Positions 26,747 to 36,383 of a DNA stretch of 64,000 nucleotides are shown piece after piece. Source of the DNA: Psychrobacter pygoscelis (GTDB taxonomy: Bacteria > Pseudomonadota > Gammaproteobacteria > Pseudomonadales > Moraxellaceae). Every line of letters begins with the position of its first letter. The first letter of the stretch is position 1. The translations under genes were made by a program, and so were the position numbers. The DNA lies in NCBI RefSeq assembly GCF_004335015.1, contig NZ_RQRU01000003.1, forward strand, positions 124,001 through 188,000, given 5' to 3'. Under the pieces are notes generated by a model, which saw only the letters and a list, made by a program, of their open reading frames with translations, was not told where the DNA came from and did no database searches.

Positions 26747-27979
26747 TTAGAAGCAGTCAGCAGGTACAAACACTTCACCAACCATAATGCGGCGAGCTGA
26801 GCGGCTCATAGAGACCTTCTTGGCTTGCCAGCGGCCATCAACTTGCTCCGTCTTACCACCGACCAGCAAAGTGCCTGATGGATGACCAAAACGAACTTCA
26901 GATAATTCTCCACCACCTGCTGCTTGATTCACCAGCGTGCCTTGAGTGGTAGCTGCCGCCGCGATAGCGACCGCTGCCGTTCCCATCATAGCATGGTGCA
27001 GCTGACCCATACTCATCGCGCGAACGACCAAATCGATGTCATCAGCTTCGACGGTCTTGCCACTAGAAGCGGTATAAGTTGTAGCAGGGGCTACCCAAGC
27101 AATTTTCGGAATATGCTGGCTCTTTTCAGCTTCACTAACATCTTTAAACAAGCCCATAGCTATGCCGCCTTGCGCGCGGATACGCTCAAGCTTAGCAAGT
27201 TGTTCGCTATCACTATTAATTGCGCCTTGCAGCTCAGTCCCATCAAAGCCTAAATCCTCGGCTTTCATAAATATAGTCGGGATGCCGGCGGTAATGAAGG
27301 TAGCCTTGGCAGTAGTGCTATTGCCGTTACTATCTGTAAAGGTGAAGTCGTCGATTAGATTACCCGTAGGGAACATACTGCTGTCGCCATCGACCGGATC
27401 GATAAACTCAATCTTAACTTCAGCGGCAGGAAAGGTGACGCCGTCCAATTCAAAATCACCCGTTTCTTGAACCTGAACGCGGCCCTGCTCATCCGTATAA
27501 ACAGGCACATGGGCAATGATAGTCTTGCCGATGTTCTCTTGCCAGATGCGTACTTCACAGATGCCGTTGTTTTGAGCACTGTCTGCAATTCGCTCAGCAG
27601 CCACCAGTCCCATATTAATGGCACAAGCCCCTACTGCGGCAGTCAAATTACCGCAATTACCCGCCCAATCAATCATGGGTTTGGCGATATTGACTTGACC
27701 AAATAGATAATTGACATCGTGGTCGGTTTGCTTCGCTTTAGAGAGGATAACTGTCTTAGAGGTTGAAGAACTGCCATTGCCCAAGCCATCAATCTGCTTG
27801 CCATAAGGGTCAGGACTACCAATCACGCGCAGTAAAAAGTTATCGCGAGCCGCGCCCGGTACTTGGCAACGCTCTGGAAGATCAGAGAGTTTAAAAAATG
27901 TGCCCTTTGAGGTGCCGCCGCGCATATAGGTGGCAGGGACAGAGACTTGCGGGGTAAAAGCTGGCTTACGCTGAGTCAT
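26747..27979 (-). CDS. prpF: 2-methylaconitate cis-trans isomerase PrpF
   Basis: PrpF isomerises the 2-methylaconitate produced by AcnD so that the methylcitrate cycle can proceed. Family features are YMRGGTSKGTFF near residue 18, GSPDPYGKQIDGLGNGSSSTSK near 50-72, WAGNCGNLTAAVGACAI with the catalytic-type Cys near 107, and the C-terminal VRFGHPSGTL. Length of 410 residues fits (about 400). AAAGGAC lies 8 bases before the ATG. It is separated from acnD by a 5.6-kb iron-uptake segment, whereas these two genes usually adjoin. Confidence 0.95.
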   Translation of the reverse strand: MTQRKPAFTPQVSVPATYMRGGTSKGTFFKLSDLPERCQVPGAARDNFLLRVIGSPDPYGKQIDGLGNGSSSTSKTVILSKAKQTDHDVNYLFGQVNIAKPMIDWAGNCGNLTAAVGACAINMGLVAAERIADSAQNNGICEVRIWQENIGKTIIAHVPVYTDEQGRVQVQETGDFELDGVTFPAAEVKIEFIDPVDGDSSMFPTGNLIDDFTFTDSNGNSTTAKATFITAGIPTIFMKAEDLGFDGTELQGAINSDSEQLAKLERIRAQGGIAMGLFKDVSEAEKSQHIPKIAWVAPATTYTASSGKTVEADDIDLVVRAMSMGQLHHAMMGTAAVAIAAAATTQGTLVNQAAGGGELSEVRFGHPSGTLLVGGKTEQVDGRWQAKKVSMSRSARRIMVGEVFVPADCF

Positions 27980-28298
27980 TGATAAGTCCTTTTATTCACT
28001 TGTTTTCTGAAGAAGGGGAATTAGAGCTTGTTAAATTCTAATTGAGGCCTTTGTATTGGAAGCCGTATATCTAGCCGTTATAATTGGCAATCAAGCTAAA
28101 TATTTGCTATATCATCATTTAATGCTAATTGGGCAAAAGTATTACTCAAGCTTTCTAAAAAATTATAAATTAGGCTATTTTACCAAATTATTTTATCGTT
28201 AGCGCCCTTGTTACTAAAAGGTAAGATATTTCCGTCAAGCAGTGAATTGATGTATGTTGAAGAAACCGTAAAATAAAACTAGGCAAACTAACCACTGC
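27980..28298. other. AT-rich region upstream of prpF
   Basis: About 320 bases between prpF and the transposase relic, very AT-rich, no gene. Because acnD is far away, prpF must now be expressed from a promoter here or from read-through. Confidence 0.4.
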
Positions 28299-28490
28299 CT
28301 ACAGTTAGTTAAAGCCGCTTATACTGAGACTAAAGAGCGCTATGGTTATGAGAGTCTACACGCCCATATAGCCGCTCAAGGGCACAAGATTAGCAAGTAT
28401 ATGGTCAGAAGTATTAAAAAAGACTATGACATCAAGTGCAAGCGTTATAGGAAGTTTAAAATGACCACTAACTCAGATCACGACTATTGA
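28299..28490 (+). pseudogene. IS3-family transposase (orfB) relic
   Basis: A 63-codon open stretch reads LVKAAYTETKERYGYESLHAH then IAAQGHKISKYMVRSIKKDY and KCKRYRKFKMTTNSDH. This is the HTH_21-like region that precedes the integrase core of IS3-family OrfB (pattern RYGYRRIH..L...G..IS...V.R.M...). No start codon, no DDE core and no second frame remain. It sits at the edge of the iron-uptake segment. Confidence 0.75.
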
Positions 28491-28638
28491 ACTTGAGGAT
28501 AATGGAGAGCGATTAGCAAGGCACTACTTTGCAGCGACGCGACGCAAGGCAAGAGCTTTGCTCACAGTGGGACTAGGACTAAAAAAGGGCTGGTCATGAA
28601 GTCACCGTATAAGTTCTAACCTATCTAAGTCATCCCTT

Positions 28639-29814
28639 TTACTTTAAGTCTTTATCCGCTCGCCAATAACCCTTGATACGATTTTGCTTACCTGACAAGT
28701 TTCGCTCATTTCTTAGATAATAACGAACTGCTTTGGCAGAACTGTTTTCTAATGCGCCCCACGTAGCATCAATAGTATCAATACCTTTTAAGATTTCTAT
28801 TACCTTGCTACCTTGTTCACTGTAATTACAAATAATTCGGTGTATTTGGGCATCTTTTGGTAAGTAGTTAGTCGTGTGTTCTATAGCATGTTGATTATCT
28901 GAGTCTTCTAAAAAATATGCCTGCTCACTTTGTTTTTGGCTCAGTATAATGATGTGAGGTAACTTTGTGTTGTCCCAACATTCTAAAATACCAGCTAAAG
29001 CAGGGTAGGCAGTTTCATCGGCAATCAGGACGCATTGCCCTGTACTTAGATGCTCATGTTTATCCTCGCTTTCATTACGGCTAAAGATAACATCACCAAT
29101 ATTTAGGGAGGCAGCCCATAGGCTACCGGGACTACTATCGTGTGTAAAAATATCCATATAGCCTTTGTTGATATAATCAGACTCTATGCTGCTACATGCC
29201 TTACGTAAGGTATATAACCGTACATCTTTATTCATAGTTTCGACAATTTGATAGCGATGCTTACTCGATAGATGTTTTAAAAACCATAAAAGTGCTTGAT
29301 TACCATATTTTTTGGCAAGTTTAATCGCTATAGAGCTTGTGCTATTAGAAATGGGCCGTTCTGGTACTTTATTTAATACTTTAAGTAGCATGCCATACGT
29401 ATATCCTGCATAGTTACTAGGTAATGGTGTCTGACTTTGAAGGATTAGTCGAATCATGTTTTGGGTTAATCGCTCTTTGCCAATAACTTCAAAATACTGT
29501 TTTTTATTACTATTTAAGTCTTTACCTTGTTTGACTTTGACCATATAGGCAAGGTAGAGGATTTGTTCTTCAATATCCCCCTCTAACTTAAACTCAACAT
29601 ATAGCTCTCTTGTTTTAGTCAGGCTTTGGACAATGACTAACATTCCTTCATTAGAGATATCTTTAATAAAGGCTTCTGTCATCTCTATATTAGGATAATA
29701 ATAATGAACTATCGACATCAATTCTGCAGTATGATCTTGATTGATGTGCTCGATAATATCGAGTTTGGCATCGGTATCTTTAGCTAGGGTATAGTCAGTC
29801 ACAACATTCTCCAA
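28639..29814 (-). CDS. DUF2470 / siderophore-interacting protein (ferric-siderophore reductase)
   Basis: Two domains. Residues 15-95 are a DUF2470-type domain (IEHINQDHTAELMSIVHYY). From about 105 to the end is a siderophore-interacting protein (SIP) FAD-binding reductase: YFEVIGKERLTQNMIRLIL, VRLYTLRKA near 205, HDSSPGSLWAASLNIGD near 225, and C-terminal WGALENSSAKAVRYYL with IKGYWR. SIP enzymes reduce ferric siderophores in the cytoplasm to release iron. The gene starts 24 bases after the TonB receptor stop on the same strand, so they form an operon. Residues binding flavin cannot be confirmed by eye. Confidence 0.88.
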   Translation of the reverse strand: MENVVTDYTLAKDTDAKLDIIEHINQDHTAELMSIVHYYYPNIEMTEAFIKDISNEGMLVIVQSLTKTRELYVEFKLEGDIEEQILYLAYMVKVKQGKDLNSNKKQYFEVIGKERLTQNMIRLILQSQTPLPSNYAGYTYGMLLKVLNKVPERPISNSTSSIAIKLAKKYGNQALLWFLKHLSSKHRYQIVETMNKDVRLYTLRKACSSIESDYINKGYMDIFTHDSSPGSLWAASLNIGDVIFSRNESEDKHEHLSTGQCVLIADETAYPALAGILECWDNTKLPHIIILSQKQSEQAYFLEDSDNQHAIEHTTNYLPKDAQIHRIICNYSEQGSKVIEILKGIDTIDATWGALENSSAKAVRYYLRNERNLSGKQNRIKGYWRADKDLK

Positions 29815-29838
29815 TATAAGTATTTAACTTCAAGGTTT

Positions 29839-32043
29839 CTAAAACTTATATGTCAAAGAAGCTTTGACGGCACGTTCATCATCTGGAATGTTAAAGGTAT
29901 CAACTGAACCCACCCTGACATAGTGATGATCATTAAATAAATTATATATATTTAACTGCCCTTCTAAATTGTCATTAAATGGATAACTAAGCATTGCCTC
30001 CCATGTCTGGTAGCCATCAGCTTGTATGCCTTGTGATGAAGAAAAATCACCAATCACATTGACACCCAAGCCAATAGTTAAAGGGTTGGCGAACCAGTCA
30101 TTAGCTTGATAATTTACCCAAAGATTGCCTGTATGTTTGGGCATGAGTAAAAATATGCCATCGTCTCGAGGATTTGATGCTTGTTTGATATCGCTATCTA
30201 GGTAGCTATAGCCACCTGATACCTGCAGATTAGGTAGAATCTCTCCATTGACCTCAAGCTCCACCCCTTGCATTTCTCGTTCGCCTAATGCTATCAGATC
30301 GCGAGTTTGAGTTACTGCGGCAGCATTAGTATCCTGCATGCGATAACCACTCAGTCTTGCCGATAGATTGTCATCCCAATGACCTTTTACGCCAATTTCT
30401 ATTTGTTCGCCTTCACGAGGTTTTAGGATTTCATTATTTTTATTAGTGACAGACTGAGGTGTAAATACCTGAGTATAGCTACCATAGACATTAATGTTAG
30501 GCGTCAATTCATATACCATAGCCCCATATCCTGTCAGCTTATCATCACTAGTGCTGGCATGTGTGTTTCGTAGCTTGTTTTCACTATCAACTTGATAATG
30601 ACTGACTCTGCCACCAGCGATTAAACTTACTTTATCTAAGGGCTTGTAGTTAACTTTAGCATATACGCCAGTTTCGCTTAATGTATTATCCTCATGGCTT
30701 AACCGATAACCTGCCTGACCTTGCTTTGCTTGTTGTAAGATATCAACTGGACTTAAGTTATTAATCTGATCAGCCGTTAGCTGTTTAGCTAATCCTCTAG
30801 TGCTTGCGCGTTGCATATCGGAATTAAAACGTTTGTAATCAGCTCCAACCACATACTCACTCTGGGTTTTCCCTGTGACAAAGGGTTGACTTAAGTTAAT
30901 ATCAGCACTTAAAGAATCTTGTTTAATGTCACCACCTAAAGCTGTAACGTTAGTCTTATTATTGACTAAAGCAGACCCAGCAAAGGTATAATTATAATCA
31001 GCTTCTGTTTTAGCGTAGCGGGTTCCTAGACTGATAATGCCTTGACTATCTAGCCTATGAGTGAAGTCTACAAAAAAGTCGTGACTTTGGTTATTAAAAT
31101 CATTCCAGTTTGCGCCATAAAAGTCTTGATTTGGTAGGTTAATTAGGGATTTATCAGCGTTTGTGGGCAAACCAATATTTGGTGTGATATGACGGCTTTG
31201 TAATAAATAACCCATTCCCAGTCGACTAGTATCACTTAAATACTTATCAATGCTTGTATAAAATGTAGTGTTACTATTATTGTCTCCCCCCACCTTAGTA
31301 ACTACTGGGTTATCTTTCTGATTGTATTGGATTATTGTTCGGCCTAACAAGCTATCGTCTTGACTCACCCCACCTTGAACATCAGCAGATAACTCAAAAC
31401 CTTTGGGATGGCTAAAACTGGCCTTTAATGTGTTTTCTCCATTAGCTCTTCCACGTTTGCGTACTAAATTAACTACGCCACCCACCTCTGAGGCAGAATT
31501 AAAAAGTCCTGAAGGACCACGCATTACTTCAACACGGTCAAATGCAGCAAGGTTAGGGACTGAGCCAAAATTACTTGACATAGGGGAAGGCAGGCCATCA
31601 ATACTATATTGATCATACTCATAACCACGAGAAAATATGGCAGAACGGCCATCATCATTCTGTAATACCCTAAGTCCTGTAGTACGTTTGGCCAGCTGAT
31701 CTAATGTTTCAATATTTAAGTCATTAATTTTTGACTGAGTGACCACACTGATAGACTGAGGAATGTTTTCTAAATAATCAGGGGTTTTAGTGCCTACAGT
31801 AGCGACATTGGCGCTATAAAATTCGTTGTCTTCACTAGGATCGATGCGATATAAAGGATTGGCCGTAACGATTATAGGTTCCAATCTAACGGTCGGCGAC
31901 GCTTCATTATCTTGAGTCACCTTTGCGTCTACATAACCTGTGTCTGCATAAGCTCCCACTGTTGTAACTGGCACCAATAGGGTGAGTATGGAGTAATATA
32001 GTAATGATGGTTTTGCCGAAATTTTCAGACTAAATAATTGCAT
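29839..32043 (-). CDS. TonB-dependent siderophore receptor
   Basis: An outer-membrane gated barrel for ferric-siderophore uptake. There is an N-terminal signal peptide of about 35 residues (hydrophobic SILTLLVPVTTVGAYA), a TonB-box-like LEPIIVTA, a plug domain (NIPQSISVVTQSKINDLNIE, then FDRVEVMRGPSGLFNS and GGVVNLVRKR) and a C-terminal barrel ending LTYKF with terminal Phe. Length and layout fit the FhuE/FpvA-like siderophore group. I place the start at the ATG at 32043, preceded by AGGATGA; the ATG at 32055 is an alternative. A Fur-box-like site lies about 75 bases upstream in the shared divergent promoter. The siderophore is not predictable, and no biosynthesis genes are present. Confidence 0.93.
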   Translation of the reverse strand: MQLFSLKISAKPSLLYYSILTLLVPVTTVGAYADTGYVDAKVTQDNEASPTVRLEPIIVTANPLYRIDPSEDNEFYSANVATVGTKTPDYLENIPQSISVVTQSKINDLNIETLDQLAKRTTGLRVLQNDDGRSAIFSRGYEYDQYSIDGLPSPMSSNFGSVPNLAAFDRVEVMRGPSGLFNSASEVGGVVNLVRKRGRANGENTLKASFSHPKGFELSADVQGGVSQDDSLLGRTIIQYNQKDNPVVTKVGGDNNSNTTFYTSIDKYLSDTSRLGMGYLLQSRHITPNIGLPTNADKSLINLPNQDFYGANWNDFNNQSHDFFVDFTHRLDSQGIISLGTRYAKTEADYNYTFAGSALVNNKTNVTALGGDIKQDSLSADINLSQPFVTGKTQSEYVVGADYKRFNSDMQRASTRGLAKQLTADQINNLSPVDILQQAKQGQAGYRLSHEDNTLSETGVYAKVNYKPLDKVSLIAGGRVSHYQVDSENKLRNTHASTSDDKLTGYGAMVYELTPNINVYGSYTQVFTPQSVTNKNNEILKPREGEQIEIGVKGHWDDNLSARLSGYRMQDTNAAAVTQTRDLIALGEREMQGVELEVNGEILPNLQVSGGYSYLDSDIKQASNPRDDGIFLLMPKHTGNLWVNYQANDWFANPLTIGLGVNVIGDFSSSQGIQADGYQTWEAMLSYPFNDNLEGQLNIYNLFNDHHYVRVGSVDTFNIPDDERAVKASLTYKF

Positions 32044-32117
32044 GATATAAGTCATCCTATGGTTACTATATATAGCAGAAAAAATAAAACTAAATTAATA
32101 AGTTCATAATTTAAAAT

Positions 32118-32136
32118 GGTAATGATAATTGTTATT
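32118..32136. promoter_or_regulatory. Fur box
   Basis: GGTAATGATAATTGTTATT matches the classical 19-base Fur consensus at 15 positions by eye. It lies between the divergent TonB receptor and AraC-type regulator genes, positioned to repress both when iron is plentiful. Confidence 0.75.
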
Positions 32137-32210
32137 ATCTATATTTATTAATTCGTATGTGTCATTATTGGAAAGAATATATATCGAAAAGAGGAAAAGT
32201 GGGGTATGAC

Positions 32211-33161
32211 ATGAGTATGGACTATGATCAACTTAATTGGGAACAACAAAGCTTTAACCGTGTTTTGCAAAGACAAGTTGATAATCAAGTGTGTGCTTAT
32301 GAGGAAGAATTGGAGTTTAGACAAGGCTTTAAGCTTGTACGTAGACGATTAAAAACATCAATACCCATATACTACGCATCTTTTGATAGTTTAAATCATG
32401 TGGGTATGTGCTACACATTCGGTAGTAAAAGGGTGCACCCTAAAGACTTAGCTTTTGATCATTTGTTTCATAGTGACTTAAATATTAGCAATGGGTATCA
32501 TTTTAAAGGCAAAACACTTAAGGCGTTAAATGAGCCGCTATATTACGTCAGTCTGCATTTTGATAAATCTTATCTTAACCAATTAAATGAAAAACAGCCC
32601 TTGCCTTCATGGCTATTTGATTTAAGTAAAGATTCTGCAATACAAAAGATTGATCACATTTCAGCACCTGCCGAACTGAGACATCTAGCGTGGAAAATCT
32701 GCTGCCTGCCGAAAATAATAAATTTGAGTGATATATTGAGAATAGAGGCTCATGCACTTGAATGGTTGGCTATTGTACTAGACATGGCAAACCAAACAGC
32801 TTGTTCAACAACAGCTAACTATTCTCGATTAAATAACGATAGAAAAAAAAATGTCGATGAGGTCTGTGACATTATTAAAGCAGAGTTCTCACAGCCCTTG
32901 ACGATTACTGAGCTTGCGCAGCGTACTGGAACTAATGAGTGTTATTTGAAGCAATATTTCAAGCAGCACACTGGATTAACTATTCATCATTATCTTACCC
33001 AATATCGTCTTACCCATGCGCGTGAGTTATTACGCAATCAACCCAATGTTAGTATCACAGAAGTTGCTGGAATATGTGGCTATCAAGCTAGCCACTTTAG
33101 TCACTTATTCCGTAAGACTTACGGTATGTCTCCCATGCAATACCGTAAAGGCGAGTATTAA
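32211..33161 (+). CDS. AraC-family regulator (PchR-like)
   Basis: A transcription regulator with a unique N-terminal part and a C-terminal AraC/XylS double helix-turn-helix: LTITELAQRTGTNECYLKQY then ITEVAGICGYQASHFSHLFR and the signature end YGMSPMQYRK. Regulators of this type beside siderophore receptors (PchR group) sense the ferric siderophore and activate the receptor gene; that role is inferred here. I prefer the ATG at 32211, with a purine-rich AGTGGGG upstream. The frame is open to an ATG at 32157, but that lies only 20 bases from the Fur box. It is divergent from the receptor gene. Confidence 0.88.
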   Translation: MSMDYDQLNWEQQSFNRVLQRQVDNQVCAYEEELEFRQGFKLVRRRLKTSIPIYYASFDSLNHVGMCYTFGSKRVHPKDLAFDHLFHSDLNISNGYHFKGKTLKALNEPLYYVSLHFDKSYLNQLNEKQPLPSWLFDLSKDSAIQKIDHISAPAELRHLAWKICCLPKIINLSDILRIEAHALEWLAIVLDMANQTACSTTANYSRLNNDRKKNVDEVCDIIKAEFSQPLTITELAQRTGTNECYLKQYFKQHTGLTIHHYLTQYRLTHARELLRNQPNVSITEVAGICGYQASHFSHLFRKTYGMSPMQYRKGEY

Positions 33162-33272
33162 TTAATAACAATGAATTAAAAGCTGTTCAAGCGATTACTT
33201 CAACAATAAAAAATTAAAGCAGTCTAAACTGTACTCTTTTACATAACTCATCTACTTCAGTCCCTTAATTTA

Positions 33273-33473
33273 TTAATTCGCTTTAGGGTTTTTTATCTGG
33301 CGCCTACCAATATCAGTCTCTATAGCATGGTCTGTATCTAACAGCTCTCGCAATTTAGATTTGCCAGACTGATACTGGGCAATGGACTAAGCAAGGTGGG
33401 CGGTATTAGCAGATGACTTAAGCAGGTGCAGCGTTCCATAAAGCTGTACGGCAAGTAACGATAGCAGCATCAT
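33273..33473 (-). pseudogene. decayed small membrane-protein frame
   Basis: On the minus strand a 66-codon frame runs MMLLSLLAVQLYGTLHLLKS through one in-frame TAG to KLRELLDTDHAIETDIGRRQ and KNPKAN before TAA. The hydrophobic start and regular amphipathic remainder look protein-like. I cannot name a family. It lies between the acnD terminator and the regulator gene, at the edge of the iron-uptake segment. Confidence 0.35.
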
Positions 33474-33516
33474 TGGCAGTATTTAATACCTGTGTAAAGC
33501 GCTTCCTAGCTTCTGA

Positions 33517-33547
33517 AAAGACCCCATCATCTGACGGGGTCTTTTTT
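33517..33547 (-). terminator. intrinsic terminator after acnD
   Basis: The stem AAAAGACCCC / GGGGTCTTTT flanks an 11-base internal segment, 23 bases past the acnD stop. T-runs are present on both strands, so it also ends plus-strand transcription from the regulator. Confidence 0.85.
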
Positions 33548-33569
33548 AACTAAAGGTTTATATTAAGTT

Positions 33570-36221
33570 TTAAGCGGTAGCAGTAGTGCTTGCCAAGAAC
33601 TCTTTAGCGAAGCGCTGAAGCATGCCGCCATTGTTATACATCTCAACTTCATCTTCAGTATCAAGGCGGACTAAAAGTTCAATTTCGTCCTTGCTACCAT
33701 CTTGACGATTGATCACTAAGGTCATCATCCCGCCAGCACTTGGCGTACCGACCACATCATAAGTCTCAGTACCATCGAGGTTGAGGGTCTGGCGGTTGGT
33801 ATCTGGCTGGAACTGAAGAGGTAACACCCCCATACCGACTAAGTTCTGACGGTGAATGCGCTCAAAATTCTCAGCGACGATACACTCTACACCCGCTAAA
33901 CGAACGCCTTTGGCAGCCCAGTCGCGGCTTGAGCCTTGGCCATAGCCGTCACCCGCGATAATGATGAGTGGCTCATCGCGGTTCATGTAAGTCTCAATGG
34001 CTTCCCACATACGCATGGTGACCCCTTCAGGCTCAACGCGCGCATAAGAGCCTTGCTTGATACTACCATCATCGTTTCGAACCATCTCATTAAGCAGTTT
34101 TGGATTGGCAAAAGTCGCACGCTGAGCGGTCAAATGATCGCCGCGATGGGTAGCGTATGAGTTGAAGTCCTCTTCAGGGACTTGCATCTTGGTCAAATAT
34201 TCACCCGCTGCGCTACTGGCTAAAATAGCATTAGAGGGAGATAAGTGATCGGTGGTGATGTTGTCGCCTAAGATAGCAAGGGGACGCATGCCTTTGAGAC
34301 GATTGGCCCTAGCCATCGCACCTTCCCAATAAGGAGGGCGGCGAATGTAGGTACTCATCTCACGCCAGTTATACAATGGCTCAGAACGAGCTGCGTCGAT
34401 AGCCACTTCATCAAACATTGGGATATAGACCGCGTCAAACTGTTCTGATTTCACGTGTTTATTGACCAGCTCGATGATCTCATCATCATCAGGCCAGATA
34501 TCTTTTAAGTAGACCGGATTGTTATCATAGTCATAGCCTAAGATATCTTTTTCAATATCGAAGCGGATGGTGCCAGCGATAGCATAAGCGACGACCAATG
34601 GCGGTGAGGCAAGATAAGCTTCTTTAGCATACGGATGGATTCGACCATCGAAGTTTCGGTTGCCTGATAACACCGCCGTAGTATACAGGTCACGCTCGAC
34701 AATCTCTTGCTGAATCTTCGGATCTAACGCACCGCTCATACCATTACAAGTCGTACAAGCAAAGCCGACAATACCAAAGCCAAGCTGCTCTAAATCATCT
34801 AGCAGTCCGGAGTCTTCAAGGTAGAGCTTGACCGTTTTAGAGCCTGGTGCAAGCGAAGTCTTGACCCAAGGCTTACGCTGAAGCCCCAGCTTAGCGGCAT
34901 TACGAGCGATTAGGCCAGCGGCAATCATATTGCGAGGGTTAGAGGTGTTGGTACAGCTGGTAATCGCCGCGATAATAGTCGCGCCATCAGGCATCAACCC
35001 ATCTTCTGCTTTAGGAAGTGGTTCGTTTTCTTTATGAGCGACACCGCGAACGGCAAGCTCTGATGTTGGCAGGCGAGCATGTGGCCGAGATGGTCCTGCC
35101 AAGTTGCGCGTCACTTGCGCCAAATCAAACTGTAAGACGCGCTCGTACTCGGCATTTACCATGCCGTCTGCCCACAGACCAGTCTCTTTGGCATATTGCT
35201 CAACGAGCTTGATTTGCTCTTCGGTACGACCTGTCAGACGTAGATAGTCAATGGTCTGCTCGTCAACATAGAACATTGCTGCCGTCGCACCATATTCTGG
35301 TGTCATATTGGAGATGGAAGCTCGGTCACCGACGGTCAGACTGCGAGCGCCTTCACCAAAGAACTCAATGTAGGTTGAGACCACACCTTCATTACGTAGG
35401 AATTCGGTCATGGCCAGTACTAAATCAGTGCCGGTAATGCCGGGTTTTATCTTACCGGTAATCTCAACGCCAACGTAATCAGGACGACGCATCATAGAGG
35501 GGTTACCCAGCATCACGCTTTCGGCTTCTAAACCTCCGACACCGATTGAGATAACACCTAGCGCATCAACCATTGGCGTATGACTATCCGTACCGACTAA
35601 GGTATCAGGAAAGGCGACTTGCTGACCGTCTTGGTCTGCAGCCACTTGTATCACAGGTGACATTTTCTCAAGGTTGATTTGGTGCATGATACCGTTACCA
35701 GGCGGTACGACATTGACGTTATCAAAGGCGGTCTGACACCAGTTGATAAAGTGGAAGCGGTCGTCGTTACGACGCTCTTCAATCGCGCGGTTAGCAGCAA
35801 AGGCATTTGGCTTAAAGCCTGCATGTTCTACCGCTAATGAATGGTCGACAATTAATTGAGTGGGAACGATTGGGTTTACTTTTGAGGGGTCACCACCTTG
35901 CTCAGCGATAGCATCACGAAGGCCTGCCAAGTCGACAAAAGCGGTCTGACCCAAGATGTCATGGCAGACCACACGGGCAGGATACCAAGGCCAGTCTAGG
36001 GTTTGCTTACGCTCGATGTGCTGCTTTAAGGCTTCAGTTAGCTCTTCTGGTGCACAGCGGCGCACGAGGTTTTCTGCGAATACTTTTGAGCAAAACGGGA
36101 GCTTGTCATAAGCGCCTGCTTCAATTTCATTGACGGCGGCGCGGGTGTCAAAATAATAGAGATCAGTGCCGGGCAACTGCTTTTTATACTTGTCGTTCAT
36201 GGGTTGTCTAAGGATAGTCAT
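33570..36221 (-). CDS. acnD: Fe/S-dependent 2-methylisocitrate dehydratase AcnD
   Basis: An aconitase-family enzyme of the methylcitrate cycle that dehydrates 2-methylcitrate and works with PrpF. Iron-sulfur ligands are seen in AAITSCTNTSNP and GFACTTCNGMSG. Family landmarks include LVGTDSHTPMVDALGVISIG, the swivel-domain TDHLSPSNAI and GDGYGQGSSRDWAAKG. Length of 883 residues is close to the known AcnD size (about 865). The start at 36221 has AAAGGT upstream at 7 bases; an internal ATG (MNDKYKKQLPG), seven codons in, fits the family N-terminus better but lacks a ribosome site. It follows prpC by 354 bases containing a large hairpin. Confidence 0.95.
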   Translation of the reverse strand: MTILRQPMNDKYKKQLPGTDLYYFDTRAAVNEIEAGAYDKLPFCSKVFAENLVRRCAPEELTEALKQHIERKQTLDWPWYPARVVCHDILGQTAFVDLAGLRDAIAEQGGDPSKVNPIVPTQLIVDHSLAVEHAGFKPNAFAANRAIEERRNDDRFHFINWCQTAFDNVNVVPPGNGIMHQINLEKMSPVIQVAADQDGQQVAFPDTLVGTDSHTPMVDALGVISIGVGGLEAESVMLGNPSMMRRPDYVGVEITGKIKPGITGTDLVLAMTEFLRNEGVVSTYIEFFGEGARSLTVGDRASISNMTPEYGATAAMFYVDEQTIDYLRLTGRTEEQIKLVEQYAKETGLWADGMVNAEYERVLQFDLAQVTRNLAGPSRPHARLPTSELAVRGVAHKENEPLPKAEDGLMPDGATIIAAITSCTNTSNPRNMIAAGLIARNAAKLGLQRKPWVKTSLAPGSKTVKLYLEDSGLLDDLEQLGFGIVGFACTTCNGMSGALDPKIQQEIVERDLYTTAVLSGNRNFDGRIHPYAKEAYLASPPLVVAYAIAGTIRFDIEKDILGYDYDNNPVYLKDIWPDDDEIIELVNKHVKSEQFDAVYIPMFDEVAIDAARSEPLYNWREMSTYIRRPPYWEGAMARANRLKGMRPLAILGDNITTDHLSPSNAILASSAAGEYLTKMQVPEEDFNSYATHRGDHLTAQRATFANPKLLNEMVRNDDGSIKQGSYARVEPEGVTMRMWEAIETYMNRDEPLIIIAGDGYGQGSSRDWAAKGVRLAGVECIVAENFERIHRQNLVGMGVLPLQFQPDTNRQTLNLDGTETYDVVGTPSAGGMMTLVINRQDGSKDEIELLVRLDTEDEVEMYNNGGMLQRFAKEFLASTTATA

Positions 36222-36383
36222 AACGTACCTTTTAAATAGCTATTAATTGGCTGTCTAGGCGCACGAAGGGTGACAGTATTGATGGCTCAATACTGTGAAT
36301 AAGCTAAAAGAAATGAGGATAATTTTAAGGTAGGAGTTAGGCTAGCGATATCAGAGGAAGGTAAGACGATTTTAGTCAGCCGT

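Noticed and set aside
32144-33280. A 12-bp direct repeat (TTTATTAATTCG) at 32144 and 33269 flanking the AraC gene
   Set aside because: The sequence is AT-rich and short, and the flanks show no further similarity, so chance is likely; not called a target duplication.
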